Of a DNA stretch of 64,000 nt, positions 53,045-62,363 are shown one piece after another. A program made the position numbers and the translations under genes. Each line of letters begins with the position of its first letter. Within the stretch, counting starts at the first letter, position 1. The notes beneath the pieces are model-generated. The model did no database searches, was not told the DNA's origin, and saw only the letters and a program-made list of their open reading frames with translations. The DNA is taken from assembly GCA_015062235.1 (NCBI GenBank), contig SUUZ01000001.1:248001-312000 (forward strand), written 5' to 3'. Origin of the DNA: Alphaproteobacteria bacterium. GTDB taxonomy: Bacteria; Pseudomonadota; Alphaproteobacteria; RF32; CAG-239.

Positions 53045-54724
53045 TTACTGGCGAGTAAGAGTTTTATGCTTGCTCCTATGCGGACGAAGTGCGTCTTCAC
53101 CGAGGCGACGAACTTTGTCCTTTTCATATTCTTCAAAGTTGCCTTCAAACCATTCTACATGACCTTCATCTTCATAGGCAAGAATGTGCGTTGCAAGTCT
53201 ATCCAAAAACCAACGATCGTGCGAAGTAACAAGTACACAACCAGGATATTGCATAATGCCCTCCTCCAATGAACGAAGTGTATCAACGTCCAAATCATTT
53301 GTTGGTTCGTCCAAAAGAATAACATTAGCACCTTTTTTAAGCATTTTAGCCAAATGAACACGGTTACGCTCACCACCTGAAAGTTGACCGACTTTCTTTT
53401 GTTGATCACTTCCTTTAAAATTAAATTGTCCAACATAAGCACGTGACGGAACTTCACCTTTACCAATCTTAATCATATCCAAACCGTCAGAAATTTCTTC
53501 CCAAACATTTTTATCAACAGACAATTCATCACGAGATTGATCAACATATCCCAAATCCACGGTATCACCAAGTCTGATTTCACCACTATCTGGTTGTTCT
53601 TGACCAGTAATCATTCTAAACAACGTAGTTTTACCAGCACCATTTGGACCGATAATACCAACAATAGCCCCTTTAGGAATTTTGAAAGACAAATTGTCTA
53701 TCAACACTCTATCACCATACCCTTTAGTAATATTTTTGGCTTCAATAACCAAATCTCCAAGTCTTTCCGTCATTGGAATATGAATATTAGCTGTCGTAAT
53801 TTTGTCTTTTGTAGACTGTGCCAACAATTCATCATAAGCATTGATACGAGCTTTTGATTTAGCCTGACGAGCCTTAGGATTCTTTTGAATCCATTCTAAT
53901 TCATTGGCTAAAACTTTCTGGCGAGCAGTTTCTTCTCTAGCTTCTTGCTCAAGGCGTTTTTGCTTTTGCTCAAGCCAAGACGAATAATTTCCTTCATAAG
54001 GAATACCTTGTCCTCTATCAAGTTCCAAAATCCAACCTGTAACATTATCCAAGAAATAACGGTCGTGAGTAACCATCACAACAGTACCTTTATAATCTTT
54101 TAAGTGACGTTCTAACCAAGCAACCGATTCGGCATCCAAATGGTTGGTCGGTTCGTCCAACAACAACATATCAGGTTGTTGCAACAACAAACGGCACAAC
54201 GCTACACGACGTTTTTCACCACCTGATAATTTAGTAACATCAGCATCAGATGGCGGACAACGAAGAGCATCCATGGCAATTTCAATAGTACGTTCTAGAT
54301 CCCAACCATTACAAGCGTCTATTCTTTCTTGCAGCTCAGCCTGACGTTCAATAAGTGCGTTCATTTCTTCATCACTCATAGGTTCGGCAAACTTCATCGA
54401 AACTTCTTCAAATTCTTTTAATAAATCTCTAGTTTCACCCAACCCGTCCATAATGTTTTCCATAACATTTTTTGTGGGATCTAACTTTGGCTCTTGTTCC
54501 AAATATCCTACTTTAACACCTTCAGCAGCCCAAGCCTCACCATTAAATTCTTTATCAACACCTGCCATAATTTTTAACAATGTAGATTTACCGGCACCAT
54601 TAACACCTAAAACTCCAATTTTGGCTCCAGGTAAAAACGATAAAGTAATTCCTTTAAATAGCTCTTTTCCGCCAGGAAAAACTTTTGTAAGATTTTGCAT
54701 AACAAATACATATTGTACAGCCAT
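53045..54724 (-). CDS. ettA: energy-dependent translational throttle protein EttA (ABC-F)
   Basis: 559 aa soluble tandem ATPase. First half: Walker [15 protein letters not shown], signature [32 protein letters not shown]. Linker with [19 protein letters not shown], then second half with [11 protein letters not shown] and [32 protein letters not shown]. It binds the ribosomal E site and gates translation according to ATP/ADP. The linker and length match EttA rather than Uup or drug-resistance ABC-F proteins. Confidence 0.95.
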   Translation of the reverse strand: MAVQYVFVMQNLTKVFPGGKELFKGITLSFLPGAKIGVLGVNGAGKSTLLKIMAGVDKEFNGEAWAAEGVKVGYLEQEPKLDPTKNVMENIMDGLGETRDLLKEFEEVSMKFAEPMSDEEMNALIERQAELQERIDACNGWDLERTIEIAMDALRCPPSDADVTKLSGGEKRRVALCRLLLQQPDMLLLDEPTNHLDAESVAWLERHLKDYKGTVVMVTHDRYFLDNVTGWILELDRGQGIPYEGNYSSWLEQKQKRLEQEAREETARQKVLANELEWIQKNPKARQAKSKARINAYDELLAQSTKDKITTANIHIPMTERLGDLVIEAKNITKGYGDRVLIDNLSFKIPKGAIVGIIGPNGAGKTTLFRMITGQEQPDSGEIRLGDTVDLGYVDQSRDELSVDKNVWEEISDGLDMIKIGKGEVPSRAYVGQFNFKGSDQQKKVGQLSGGERNRVHLAKMLKKGANVILLDEPTNDLDVDTLRSLEEGIMQYPGCVLVTSHDRWFLDRLATHILAYEDEGHVEWFEGNFEEYEKDKVRRLGEDALRPHRSKHKTLTRQ

Positions 54725-54737
54725 TTCAATTCAACTC

Positions 54738-54777
54738 CATAAAAAATTAACTTGCCCAAAATATAAGGGCAAGTTAA
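54738..54777 (-). terminator. intrinsic terminator of the 54.8-kb gene
   Basis: 11-bp stem TTAACTTGCCC / GGGCAAGTTAA with nine-base loop, then TTTTTTATG on the minus strand. It separates the upstream exported-protein gene from ettA. Confidence 0.88.
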
Positions 54778-54795
54778 CACAAAAGCAATCATTTT

Positions 54796-55386
54796 TTATT
54801 TTTTACGTCTTATTCTCTTTGGTGTACTCAAAATTCGTTGTACCCCACTATCCGATTTTTGAGGTCTAATCTGATTCCCTGCTGCCATTGATGCATCCTT
54901 AAATTCAATCTTTTTTATATGACTATTATCTTTGCGATAAATTGAATTAGCTCTCTGGCGAACATTAGACTTTTCATCATAAATCATCGTTGCATCATAT
55001 GGATTTCTAGGAGTCAATATTTGTCCATCAGCCATTTTTATAGTACCATCACCATAAAGAGTAGCCTTAAAAATATCTTGTGCATCAAATCTTTCAATAA
55101 TACTAGCACAATCTGCAAAATTATCTAACTGTTTAGCTACAAACACATCAGCCTTTTCTTCAGTAAAAATTTTTAAAGCTTTATCTTGTAAACTATCATT
55201 AGGCGATTTTGTTAAAATTATAGCCCTAGCTAACAACTCAAAAGCATCATATCTAGACGAACCACACGCCAAACCTTGCCCTGCAACAGCCCCTAAAGCT
55301 CTGGCCTCATCTTCATACGCCATTTGAGCCTTTGCAGGAGTCGTAACACCCAAAAACACTAAAACAACTAACAATTTAATCATCAT
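54796..55386 (-). CDS. hypothetical exported protein
   Basis: 196 aa with a cleavable signal peptide (KLLVVLVFLGVTTPAKAQ). The mature part has two cysteines (GLACGSSRYD, FADCASIIERF) that could form a disulfide, and ends in a basic tail (STPKRIRRKK). No domain recognised. It resembles small periplasmic proteins of unknown function in Alphaproteobacteria, but I cannot name a family. Divergent from rpmJ. Confidence 0.72.
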   Translation of the reverse strand: MMIKLLVVLVFLGVTTPAKAQMAYEDEARALGAVAGQGLACGSSRYDAFELLARAIILTKSPNDSLQDKALKIFTEEKADVFVAKQLDNFADCASIIERFDAQDIFKATLYGDGTIKMADGQILTPRNPYDATMIYDEKSNVRQRANSIYRKDNSHIKKIEFKDASMAAGNQIRPQKSDSGVQRILSTPKRIRRKK

Positions 55387-55535
55387 TACACCTCAATTTT
55401 GTTCAATACTAACAAATCCCATAAAAAAAGCAAAAGATAAGTTATTTTTTTACCAAGAATTAAAAATATCTTCTTGACAAGGCAGATTATTTATAATAGG
55501 TTGCACTCAACTTTTAAGATTAAAGGATTAGGAAA

Positions 55536-55661
55536 ATGAAGATTTACAGTTCATTAAAAAGCAAAAAGGTTCGTGATAAGGACTGCCAAATCGTCCGTCG
55601 CAAAGGCCGTATATATGTGATTAATAAGAAAAACCCTAAATTGAAAGCTCGTCAGGGTTAA
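55536..55661 (+). CDS. rpmJ: 50S ribosomal protein L36
   Basis: 41 aa, too short for the ORF track. Begins [18 protein letters not shown] and ends NPKLKARQG, the alphaproteobacterial L36 pattern ([17 protein letters not shown].-KARQG). It is the zinc-less form, with a single Cys instead of the C-C-C-H set. GGATTAGG precedes the ATG. Monocistronic, away from other ribosomal genes, with a strong terminator. Confidence 0.95.
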   Translation: MKIYSSLKSKKVRDKDCQIVRRKGRIYVINKKNPKLKARQG

Positions 55662-55698
55662 TATGTTTTATTAGGCTTTTTGCTTAAAACCATTTTCT

Positions 55699-55727
55699 AC
55701 CTCTGCTTTTTAGCAGAGGTTTTTTTA
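55699..55727 (+). terminator. intrinsic terminator of rpmJ
   Basis: 9-bp stem ACCTCTGCT / AGCAGAGGT with TTTT loop, then TTTTTTT. Confidence 0.92.
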
Positions 55728-55814
55728 TGTTATTATCTTTTTTAATAATCTTGGAAATCAAATTATTTATACATATAATAATAGAAGTTTAGGTTTGCTA
55801 TATGGAGTTTTATT

Positions 55815-56543
55815 ATGTTACGTTTTTTATTAATAATTACATTAAGTACTATTTTATCTTTCTCTGCACTAGCTCAAGAAACATCTGCTAGCGATGAAAA
55901 TAATACAAATGAAAAACCTGTACCTGCTTGGCAGCCAAACCCTGAACACAACACTGTTTTAGAGGAAATTTCATCAGCTATTGGCGATTCCGCTCTAAAC
56001 AATATCGTAAACTCTGAACAAGTCTTTTGCTATCAAATAGCTAGCAAGCCAGAAAATTATACTGGATACACCCTTGATGGAATGGCAATTGTTGGTTTTT
56101 GTGGTATAATCAACCCTAATTTGCAAACACTTATTAAATCCGAACTTTTAATGAACCCAGATAATATACTTTTCGATGTAACTGAAAATTGCATGATTCG
56201 TCCGCAAATTATGTTGCGTTTTGTTCGTGGTATTGATTCAACCGATATATTATTATCATCACCTTGTCATGCTCTCGCTATCTTCTATGGCGGAAAAATT
56301 TCAGCTTTCAATGCTAAACCTGCAGCTCAAATTATTGACGCAGTTATTGATCCACTAATCAAAAATAAGGTAGAATTTGCTTCGCCTGCTTTATTTAATC
56401 AGTTACTACCTATTGGTGTAGCTCAAACTGAAGAGCAAAAAGCTTTACAAACCAAACGAAATGAACCTATAAAAAATTGGCAAAAAGCTCAAAAAGCAGA
56501 AGAAGCTCGTAAATCTGGTTGGAACAAACTAAAAAGCAACTAA
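55815..56543 (+). CDS. hypothetical exported protein
   Basis: 242 aa with signal peptide (FLLIITLSTILSFSALAQ). Mature part has four cysteines (QVFCYQIA, GFCGII, TENCMIRP, SSPCHALA), likely two disulfides, consistent with the Dsb system elsewhere in the window, and a charged C-terminal helix. No family recognised. pheA starts two bases after its stop. Confidence 0.75.
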   Translation: MLRFLLIITLSTILSFSALAQETSASDENNTNEKPVPAWQPNPEHNTVLEEISSAIGDSALNNIVNSEQVFCYQIASKPENYTGYTLDGMAIVGFCGIINPNLQTLIKSELLMNPDNILFDVTENCMIRPQIMLRFVRGIDSTDILLSSPCHALAIFYGGKISAFNAKPAAQIIDAVIDPLIKNKVEFASPALFNQLLPIGVAQTEEQKALQTKRNEPIKNWQKAQKAEEARKSGWNKLKSN

Positions 56544-56545
56544 AT

Positions 56546-57382
56546 ATGACTAAAATTATTGCATTTCAAGGAACATTCGGGGCATACTCACATTTAGCTT
56601 GTCAAGAAATTTTTCCTAACGATACTTATTTACCTTGTTTTGACTTTTCTAATGCTTTTACTGCTGTTCAAGATGAAACGGCCGATTTTGCTGTTATACC
56701 AATTGAAAACTCAAATGCAGGTAGAGTTGCAGATGTCCATTTTTTACTTTCACAAACACCTTTGTATATAACAGGAGAATATTTTCTTCCAATAAATCAC
56801 CAACTTCTAGGACTTCCTGAAACTAACCTAGAACAAATTACTCAAGTTATTTCTCACCCTCAAGCCCTATCGCAATGCAGTAATTTTCTTAAACAACACG
56901 ACATAAAACCTATTGCTAAAGATGATACAGCGTTATCTTGTCGTATTCTTACTCACACTAAGGATATGACAACCGCTGCAATTGCATCTTCTTCAGCGGC
57001 TCAAATATATGGACTGAAAATACTTGCCCCAAATATCGAAAATTCGGCCAACAATACAACCCGTTTTTTAATTATGTCCAAAAAAAACAATATGTTAGAA
57101 AACAACGGACAGAAATTTATAACATCACTTATATTTACAGCTAAAAATATTCCTGCGGCCCTTTACAAGGCACTTGGATGTTTTGCCTTAAACAATATAA
57201 ATATAACTAAAATAGAAAGCTATATTTTAGACGATAAATTTATTTCAGCTCAATTTTATCTTGAAATAGAAGCTCACCAAAACGATATTACTTTTAAGAA
57301 TGCAATAAACGAATTACAATTTTTTAGCAAAAAATATTCTATTTTGGGCAGTTATCCAGCTCACCCATATCGTTATTTATAA
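56546..57382 (+). CDS. pheA: prephenate dehydratase
   Basis: 278 aa from the ATG at 56546; the track starts nine codons early inside the previous gene. Catalytic part: FQGTFGAYSHLACQEIFP, FAVIPIENSNAGRVADVHFLL, SHPQALSQCSNFL and NTTRFLIMSKK. C-terminal ACT domain (KNIPAALYKALGCFALNNINITKIESYI) for phenylalanine feedback. It makes phenylpyruvate. A monofunctional enzyme with no chorismate mutase domain. Convergent with atpF, nine bases between stops. Confidence 0.94.
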   Translation: MTKIIAFQGTFGAYSHLACQEIFPNDTYLPCFDFSNAFTAVQDETADFAVIPIENSNAGRVADVHFLLSQTPLYITGEYFLPINHQLLGLPETNLEQITQVISHPQALSQCSNFLKQHDIKPIAKDDTALSCRILTHTKDMTTAAIASSSAAQIYGLKILAPNIENSANNTTRFLIMSKKNNMLENNGQKFITSLIFTAKNIPAALYKALGCFALNNINITKIESYILDDKFISAQFYLEIEAHQNDITFKNAINELQFFSKKYSILGSYPAHPYRYL

Positions 57383-57391
57383 TATGTGCTA

Positions 57392-57997
57392 TTACACTTG
57401 CCTTTTTAAATTATCAATCGACAAATCTATCAATTTATCAAGCGCTTTTTCATCCAAACTATCACTTAGTATTTTCTTGACTAGATCCAACGTCACATCT
57501 GTAACCTTATCTACCACTTCTCTTGTTGCAACATCTTCTGCAGCCTTAATCCGCGCCTTAGCATCTCTTTCTCTTATAGCTATTTCTGCTTCAAGCCTTG
57601 CTAAAGCATTCTTTTTTATAAGCTCAATTTCTTTCTCTGATTTTGCTAAAATATCAGCGGCTTCTTTTTCAGCTCCTCTATACTTACGCTCATAATCAGC
57701 CAATAATTTCTGAGCCTCTTCTTTAAGATTAACAGCATCAGATATTTGTTTTGAAATAGCCCTTGCTCTTTCTTTAGTAAGTTTTCGAAACATACTTACA
57801 AATGGATTAGCAATAACAATTAATGCCAATACAAAAGCCATCGCTACCCAAAATTCTGCCGTAAGATAAAACGGTTCGTTATGAACACTTAATTCATGAG
57901 CTGTTGTCTCTATAACATTAATCACATTCGAAGCCGCATTCAAAACAGCATCTTGCGTAACATCAATAATATCTCTATTCGGTATCGTTTTATCCAT
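57392..57997 (-). CDS. atpF: ATP synthase F0 subunit b
   Basis: 201 aa. One membrane segment (FWVAMAFVLALIVIANPFV) then a long charged coiled coil (about residues 75-200), the peripheral stalk. The N-terminal 40 residues before the membrane are longer than usual. AAAGGA precedes the ATG, which overlaps the b' stop by one base (TAATG). It is the last gene of the F0 operon; F1 genes lie elsewhere, as is usual in Rhodospirillales-like and Rickettsiales genomes. Confidence 0.92.
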   Translation of the reverse strand: MDKTIPNRDIIDVTQDAVLNAASNVINVIETTAHELSVHNEPFYLTAEFWVAMAFVLALIVIANPFVSMFRKLTKERARAISKQISDAVNLKEEAQKLLADYERKYRGAEKEAADILAKSEKEIELIKKNALARLEAEIAIRERDAKARIKAAEDVATREVVDKVTDVTLDLVKKILSDSLDEKALDKLIDLSIDNLKRQV

Positions 57998-58485
57998 TAC
58001 AATTCCTTTTTAAGATTCTTAATTACAGCTCTAGCATCTTTAGGCTTTACGCCACTAAAACCCAATTTATTCAATATCTGTATTGACAATTCCACAGACA
58101 AATCTTCAATATTTTCCAATGCTTTATCTTTTGATAAAGCAATTTTTTCTTCCCCAGTTTCAATTTCCGACTGCAATCTAAACATCAAATCAGAATGTTT
58201 ACAATTAATCATATCTTCTAATTCATCTTTCGTTTTTTGCAGAGATAAACTTGCTCTATTATTTGCATCTTGCAAAGACTTATTATATTTATCTAACGTT
58301 TCCTCAACCTTAATTTTTATCTCTGATGCTTTTTCCAAATCACCATTTATCTTGTCTTTACGCAAATTAATCATCTCAGATGTTTTTGGTATAATAAACT
58401 TACTCATGATAAATAGCATCAAAAAGAAACTAACAATCAACCAAAACAATTGCGACGGAAAAACACTAAAATCTAACTGAGGCAT
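57997..58485 (-). CDS. ATP synthase F0 subunit b'
   Basis: 162 aa from the ATG of MPQLDFSVFPSQLFWLIVSF, with GGAG eight bases before it; the track's GTG start at 58509 has no such site. MPQLDFS..PSQ-FWL is the b' signature. One membrane helix, then a coiled coil. It pairs with b to form the asymmetric stator found in photosynthetic and many alphaproteobacterial enzymes. Confidence 0.92.
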   Translation of the reverse strand: MPQLDFSVFPSQLFWLIVSFFLMLFIMSKFIIPKTSEMINLRKDKINGDLEKASEIKIKVEETLDKYNKSLQDANNRASLSLQKTKDELEDMINCKHSDLMFRLQSEIETGEEKIALSKDKALENIEDLSVELSIQILNKLGFSGVKPKDARAVIKNLKKEL

Positions 58486-58513
58486 ATTATTTGCTCCATA
58501 ACCACTCACAACA

Positions 58514-58543
58514 GGGAATCTTCAATTAAATCTAAAGATTCCC
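58514..58543 (-). other. intercistronic hairpin between atpE and atpF'
   Basis: Perfect 9-bp stem GGGAATCTT / AAGATTCCC, 12-base loop, no U-tract. It lies just after atpE and could stabilise the upstream mRNA so that the many-copy c subunit is made in excess. Confidence 0.6.
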
Positions 58544-58576
58544 ATATTGAAAGACATTAATTTAACAAACTTACTG

Positions 58577-58798
58577 CTAGTTTCCTGACAGCATAACTAA
58601 CGCAATAACGAGCGCATATAATGCGACAGCCTCAACAGCAGCAAAGCCAACCCAACCATAAATATCAACTTCTTTTTTTACCTGCGGATTACGACCAACA
58701 GTTGATATAATAGTAGTCCATACTTGAGAAACACCCCAAGCAGCAGCCATCATTGATAAAGCACACATACCAGCACCAATATAAGCCAATGGTTCCAT
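58577..58798 (-). CDS. atpE: ATP synthase F0 subunit c
   Basis: 73 aa two-helix ring subunit. The polar loop is GRNPQ and the ion-binding Glu56 is in GFAAVEAVALYALVIAL. The residues after Glu do not match the Na+ set, so H+ is expected. Inner helix: the GxGxGxG motif is A-x-A-x-G-x-S (residues 18-24), with Trp at 21 and 27, which is unusual. Confidence 0.95.
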   Translation of the reverse strand: MEPLAYIGAGMCALSMMAAAWGVSQVWTTIISTVGRNPQVKKEVDIYGWVGFAAVEAVALYALVIALVMLSGN

Positions 58799-58845
58799 TT
58801 TATAATCCTTTCATAAAGTTTCTTAATATAACAACATAATTATAA

Positions 58846-59568
58846 TCAATGCTCATGAATAGCATCACTAAGATATATACACGTTAAAACGGTATAAATA
58901 AAAGCTTGTAGTAATGAAATAAATATTTCAAAACACACAATAATAGCATCAAATAACAAAGGCACCATTCCTAATATTCCAAGCCCTACCACAAAACCAG
59001 CAATTATCTTTAACATAATGTGCCCTACAGTCATATTTGCAACTAAACGCACAGACAAACTAAATGGCTTTGACAAAAAAGAAATCATTTCTATTGGAAT
59101 AATTAACGGAGCCATAATCCAAGGAATTCCCCTTGGTAAAAATGTTCTTAACCAACCAAATTTTTTCTTTCTAATACCAACAATTACATTTAAGGCCAAT
59201 GCTATTAAAGATAAAGCTCCAACAGCCGTTAAATGCGATGTAAAAGTAAAAGAATATGGCACCAACCCCAGAAGGTTACCAAAAGCAACAAATAAAAACA
59301 CTGTAAAGATAAAGGAAAAGTATTTTAACCCCTCCACACCGACGTTTTCTCTTAATAAACCACTAATAAATTCATATAATCCTTCAGGTATTGACTGAGC
59401 CTTATTAGGAATTAAAGTTCTCTTTCTTAAACACAAAGCTAAAAATAGTGTCGAACATACTACCGACAAGATCATAAAAAGAGACGAATTAGTAAAAGAT
59501 ATATCAACCCCACCTATCTCTATAGGTATGATAGGCTTGATAACAAATTGTTCCATCGGACTAGACAC
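58846..59568 (-). CDS. atpB: ATP synthase F0 subunit a
   Basis: 240 aa with five to six membrane helices. The essential Arg is in FSLSVRLVANMTVGH, and the C-terminal helix ...LLQAFIYTVLTCIYLSDAIHEH is typical. It forms the proton half-channels. The GTG at 59568 follows GGAG at a long spacing; an ATG four codons on (59556) is possible. Confidence 0.95.
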   Translation of the reverse strand: MSSPMEQFVIKPIIPIEIGGVDISFTNSSLFMILSVVCSTLFLALCLRKRTLIPNKAQSIPEGLYEFISGLLRENVGVEGLKYFSFIFTVFLFVAFGNLLGLVPYSFTFTSHLTAVGALSLIALALNVIVGIRKKKFGWLRTFLPRGIPWIMAPLIIPIEMISFLSKPFSLSVRLVANMTVGHIMLKIIAGFVVGLGILGMVPLLFDAIIVCFEIFISLLQAFIYTVLTCIYLSDAIHEH

Positions 59569-59583
59569 AGCTTCAGTTTCTCC

Positions 59584-59883
59584 TTATTTCTCTTCACTCT
59601 CTTTTTGAGCTAACCGATAAACATTTAATATTCCAGCAGCTCCTCCAAAAAATAAAAAAATAACCATCAACCACGGAGCCGTTGCAAACAACTTATCAAG
59701 TAAATAACCTATAGCTGCTCCAACTATTACCGCCGACAACAACTCCGCACCGATTCTAAAACCGATTCGCGAAGCCCTTGTTATATCAGTTTCATCTCTA
59801 TCCCGCTTAGCTAAAGCCTTATCACGTTTTAACTGCAAAATTTTCTGCTCTAGCTGCTCAATATCTTCTGGTTTTCTTTTCAT
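59584..59883 (-). CDS. atpI: ATP synthase assembly protein AtpI
   Basis: 99 aa. A charged N-terminal coiled coil (about 35 residues) is followed by two membrane helices with the AtpI/AtpQ pattern GAELLSAVIVGAAIGYLLDKLF...P..MVIFLFFGGAAGILNVYR. First gene of the F0 operon atpI-atpB-atpE-b'-b. Confidence 0.92.
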   Translation of the reverse strand: MKRKPEDIEQLEQKILQLKRDKALAKRDRDETDITRASRIGFRIGAELLSAVIVGAAIGYLLDKLFATAPWLMVIFLFFGGAAGILNVYRLAQKESEEK

Positions 59884-59944
59884 AATAAAAACACTACACC
59901 ACTAAATATTAAGCAGTTATTAAAATACAGCAATTTTTATAAAA

Positions 59945-60685
59945 CTATTCACTATCTTTTGTATTATATTCACTCAAATGTTCATCAATAATCAAAGCAA
60001 AATCTTCAAACGGCAACAATCCCTCTACAGCTTCAGTCTCTTTGGCTGAGGAAATAAAGAATGACGGAGTACCACTAATTTTTAACTCTGAAAGAGCATC
60101 TTTTCTATCTTTAAGGATCCGTGCTGCTGTAACATCGTTTCTCAAGCAAACATTCGCCTTATCATCAGACAAACCACTCAATGCCGCATACTGTTTCAAA
60201 ACCTTTTGTGGATCAAAAGCTAAATTCCAATCTCTTTGTTTTTTAAACAACACATCAACAAAACTAAAATACTTGTCTTGATCAATACACTCTGCCAACA
60301 ATGCTGCATCCATCGAGTTTTTATCCAAAGGAAGAGGAACAAAAACAACCCTTACCTTACCATTTTCAACATATTTTTTCACAATCTCAGGTAACACTTC
60401 AAGATGAAAATCAGCACAGTGAAAACAACCAAAAGAAGAATATTCATAAAGCGTTACAGGTGCTTTTTCACTCCCCAAACTATGATCCTGAGGAAAACCA
60501 AAATTTTGTGGAATATCTTTTGAAATACCTTTTTCATCAGCAGCATTTGCAGGTCTAACCAATACAAAATTTCCATTTTCATCCAGCTCAAAACCTTTAG
60601 CTCCAAGATACAAACCAGCGGCAAGACCAAAAACAACAACACTAGCTACAAAAGCACTAATTTTTTTTATAACTTGTTCAAACAT
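59945..60685 (-). CDS. DsbA-family thiol:disulfide oxidoreductase
   Basis: 246 aa with one N-terminal hydrophobic segment (FVASVVVFGLAAGLYLG), so anchored or secreted to the periplasm. The thioredoxin-type active site is CFHC in YSSFGCFHCADFH. The cis-Pro loop is ISGTPSFFIS. It belongs to the DsbA/BdbD-like 'thioredoxin_4' group that follows DUF721 genes in Alphaproteobacteria. It starts six bases after dciA. Confidence 0.92.
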   Translation of the reverse strand: MFEQVIKKISAFVASVVVFGLAAGLYLGAKGFELDENGNFVLVRPANAADEKGISKDIPQNFGFPQDHSLGSEKAPVTLYEYSSFGCFHCADFHLEVLPEIVKKYVENGKVRVVFVPLPLDKNSMDAALLAECIDQDKYFSFVDVLFKKQRDWNLAFDPQKVLKQYAALSGLSDDKANVCLRNDVTAARILKDRKDALSELKISGTPSFFISSAKETEAVEGLLPFEDFALIIDEHLSEYNTKDSE

Positions 60686-60691
60686 CTCTAA

Positions 60692-61213
60692 TCACTTCTT
60701 ATTATTAATCACAACAGCTCTACCCAAGCGTTCTAAAGCTTGGCCAAGTTCAGAATTTTTAATATTCTCACTTAGATTTCTAATATATGTTTCTTCTTCC
60801 ATTGTTACAAGCTTTTTTTCAAGATTTTGAATATCCTTTTTATTCTCATCAATCATTAATAGATTTTGAATGAGCCTAATATCTTTTATCGCATTATAAC
60901 CAAAGAAAGAATTTACTTTATCTATTAACAGCCTTGTCTTAAGTTGCAATTCTAAAGCAAACGCTCCACTTGCAACCTCAATTAGCAGCACACCATCCGT
61001 TCGCTCACCTTTTTTAAACTCAACTCTAATTGGCATTGAATATTTTGCTAATTCTTCACCAACAATACCTCCCCAAGCACAAATAACATCGGCCTCCACA
61101 AAAGCTTTTTTTCCAAGCATTTTCTTTGCCAAAGGGGTTAATATACTATTTATCCCCTGCAAATCTCCTGTACGTCGCTCGTTGGTAACTATTTCTTTAT
61201 CTTCCTTTTTCAT
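60692..61213 (-). CDS. dciA: DciA-family replicative helicase loader (DUF721)
   Basis: About 173 aa from the ATG of MKKEDKEIV; the track adds 12 residues. The DUF721 core is LAKKMLGKKAFVEADVICAWGGIVGEELAKYSMPIRVEF and the later KTRLLIDKVNSFFGYNAIKDIRLIQ. In bacteria without DnaC/DnaI, DciA helps load DnaB. The pairing with a dsbA-type gene is a known alphaproteobacterial arrangement. Confidence 0.87.
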   Translation of the reverse strand: MKKEDKEIVTNERRTGDLQGINSILTPLAKKMLGKKAFVEADVICAWGGIVGEELAKYSMPIRVEFKKGERTDGVLLIEVASGAFALELQLKTRLLIDKVNSFFGYNAIKDIRLIQNLLMIDENKKDIQNLEKKLVTMEEETYIRNLSENIKNSELGQALERLGRAVVINNKK

Positions 61214-61319
61214 AAATTCAAAATTAACAAACAATATCAACAAGGGCAAGGCTTTTATTGACTAACAATAATGTAACGCATTATAATTAGGCAAAATCAA
61301 CTATTGGAAAAACTCTGTC

Positions 61320-61613
61320 ATGAATACACCACAGCTTTTGCAAGCAATTCTAGCTTTTATATTTGTTCTGGGTCTCCTGTTTATAACTTTGTGGCTAATC
61401 CGTTTTTGTCAGCAAAAGGGACTTAATTGTCAGATAATTAAACCTTTCAAAACAGCAAAAAAAATTAAAATTATTGAACATCATCGTATAGATATCAAAA
61501 ATTCACTTGTTTTATTTGAATGTCTAGACGAAGAATTCTTAATCCTTGTCGGTCAAAACTCTAATATTTTGCTTAAACAAACAAAAAATAAAAGAAAGTC
61601 TAATAATGAATAA
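61320..61613 (+). CDS. fliO: flagellar biosynthesis protein FliO
   Basis: 97 aa with one N-terminal membrane helix (ILAFIFVLGLLFITLWLIRF) and a small cytoplasmic domain (IEHHRIDIKNSLVLFECLDEEFLILVG) matching FliO. It helps assemble the FliP ring. Weakly conserved, but placement directly before fliP confirms it. fliP overlaps its end by eight bases. Confidence 0.9.
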   Translation: MNTPQLLQAILAFIFVLGLLFITLWLIRFCQQKGLNCQIIKPFKTAKKIKIIEHHRIDIKNSLVLFECLDEEFLILVGQNSNILLKQTKNKRKSNNE

Positions 61614-62340
61614 AAAAATAATATTTATATACTCCTTAATGGGATTAATTCTTATAAGTTCTCCTGCTTTAGCACAAAGCGTAAGTCTCAATCTTAATGA
61701 TGTTTCAACAGGTTCAGCATCTGCTAGAATTTTCAGTATTTTAGCCTTAATAACTATTCTTTCGTTAGCGCCATCAATCGTCATAATGATGACATCATTT
61801 ACTCGATTGATTACTGTTTTTTCTATTACACGTTCAGCCCTTGCAACCAACTCAACCCCTCCCAATATGGTGCTGATAGCACTTGCTTTATTTATGACAA
61901 TATTCATTATGTCCCCTACACTAGAAAAATCCTGGAAACAAGGCATCAAACCTGTAATTGACGAAAAAATAGAAATTACAGAAGGACTAGAAAAAGCTGC
62001 TATTCCTCTAAAAGAATTCATGATAAAAAATACCAGAGAAAAAGATCTCCAACTTTTTTCAGATCTCGCCAAAGAAAAGCCTGAAAGTGTTGAAAAAGCA
62101 TCTCTAAAAATTACAATTCCAGCATTTATGATTAGCGAATTGAGACGTGCTTTTGAAATTGGTTTTTTAATTTATATTCCTTTTCTCATTATTGATATGG
62201 TTATTGCATCTGTGCTAATGTCAATGGGTATGATGATGCTTCCCCCTAGTGTTCTATCACTACCATTCAAAATTATATTTTTCGTAATGATTGATGGATG
62301 GTACATGCTTTCTGGTTCCTTAATAAATAGTTTTCATTAA
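61606..62340 (+). CDS. fliP: flagellar type III export gate protein FliP
   Basis: 244 aa from the ATG at 61606; the track starts 20 codons early. Signal peptide (LMGLILISSPALAQ), then FliP motifs ARIFSILALITILSLAPSIVIMMTSFTR, PNMVLIALALFMTIFIMSP, a periplasmic loop, FEIGFLIYIPFLIIDMVIASVLMSMGMMMLPPS and the C-terminal helix. Core of the export gate with FliQ/FliR, which are not adjacent. Confidence 0.96.
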   Translation: MNKKIIFIYSLMGLILISSPALAQSVSLNLNDVSTGSASARIFSILALITILSLAPSIVIMMTSFTRLITVFSITRSALATNSTPPNMVLIALALFMTIFIMSPTLEKSWKQGIKPVIDEKIEITEGLEKAAIPLKEFMIKNTREKDLQLFSDLAKEKPESVEKASLKITIPAFMISELRRAFEIGFLIYIPFLIIDMVIASVLMSMGMMMLPPSVLSLPFKIIFFVMIDGWYMLSGSLINSFH

Positions 62341-62363
62341 ACTAAAAATCACAGGGTAAAAAA

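Noticed and set aside
53155-53466. 103-aa minus-strand ORF
   Set aside because: Out-of-frame shadow inside ettA.
55487-55513. TTGACA followed by TATAAT before rpmJ as a promoter
   Set aside because: The two boxes are only 12 bases apart, too close for a normal sigma-70 promoter; the rpmJ promoter is left unassigned.
61290-61320. Possible sigma-54 element (TGGAAAAACTCTG) before fliO
   Set aside because: It lacks the invariant GC at the -12 position, unlike the clean element before flgB.
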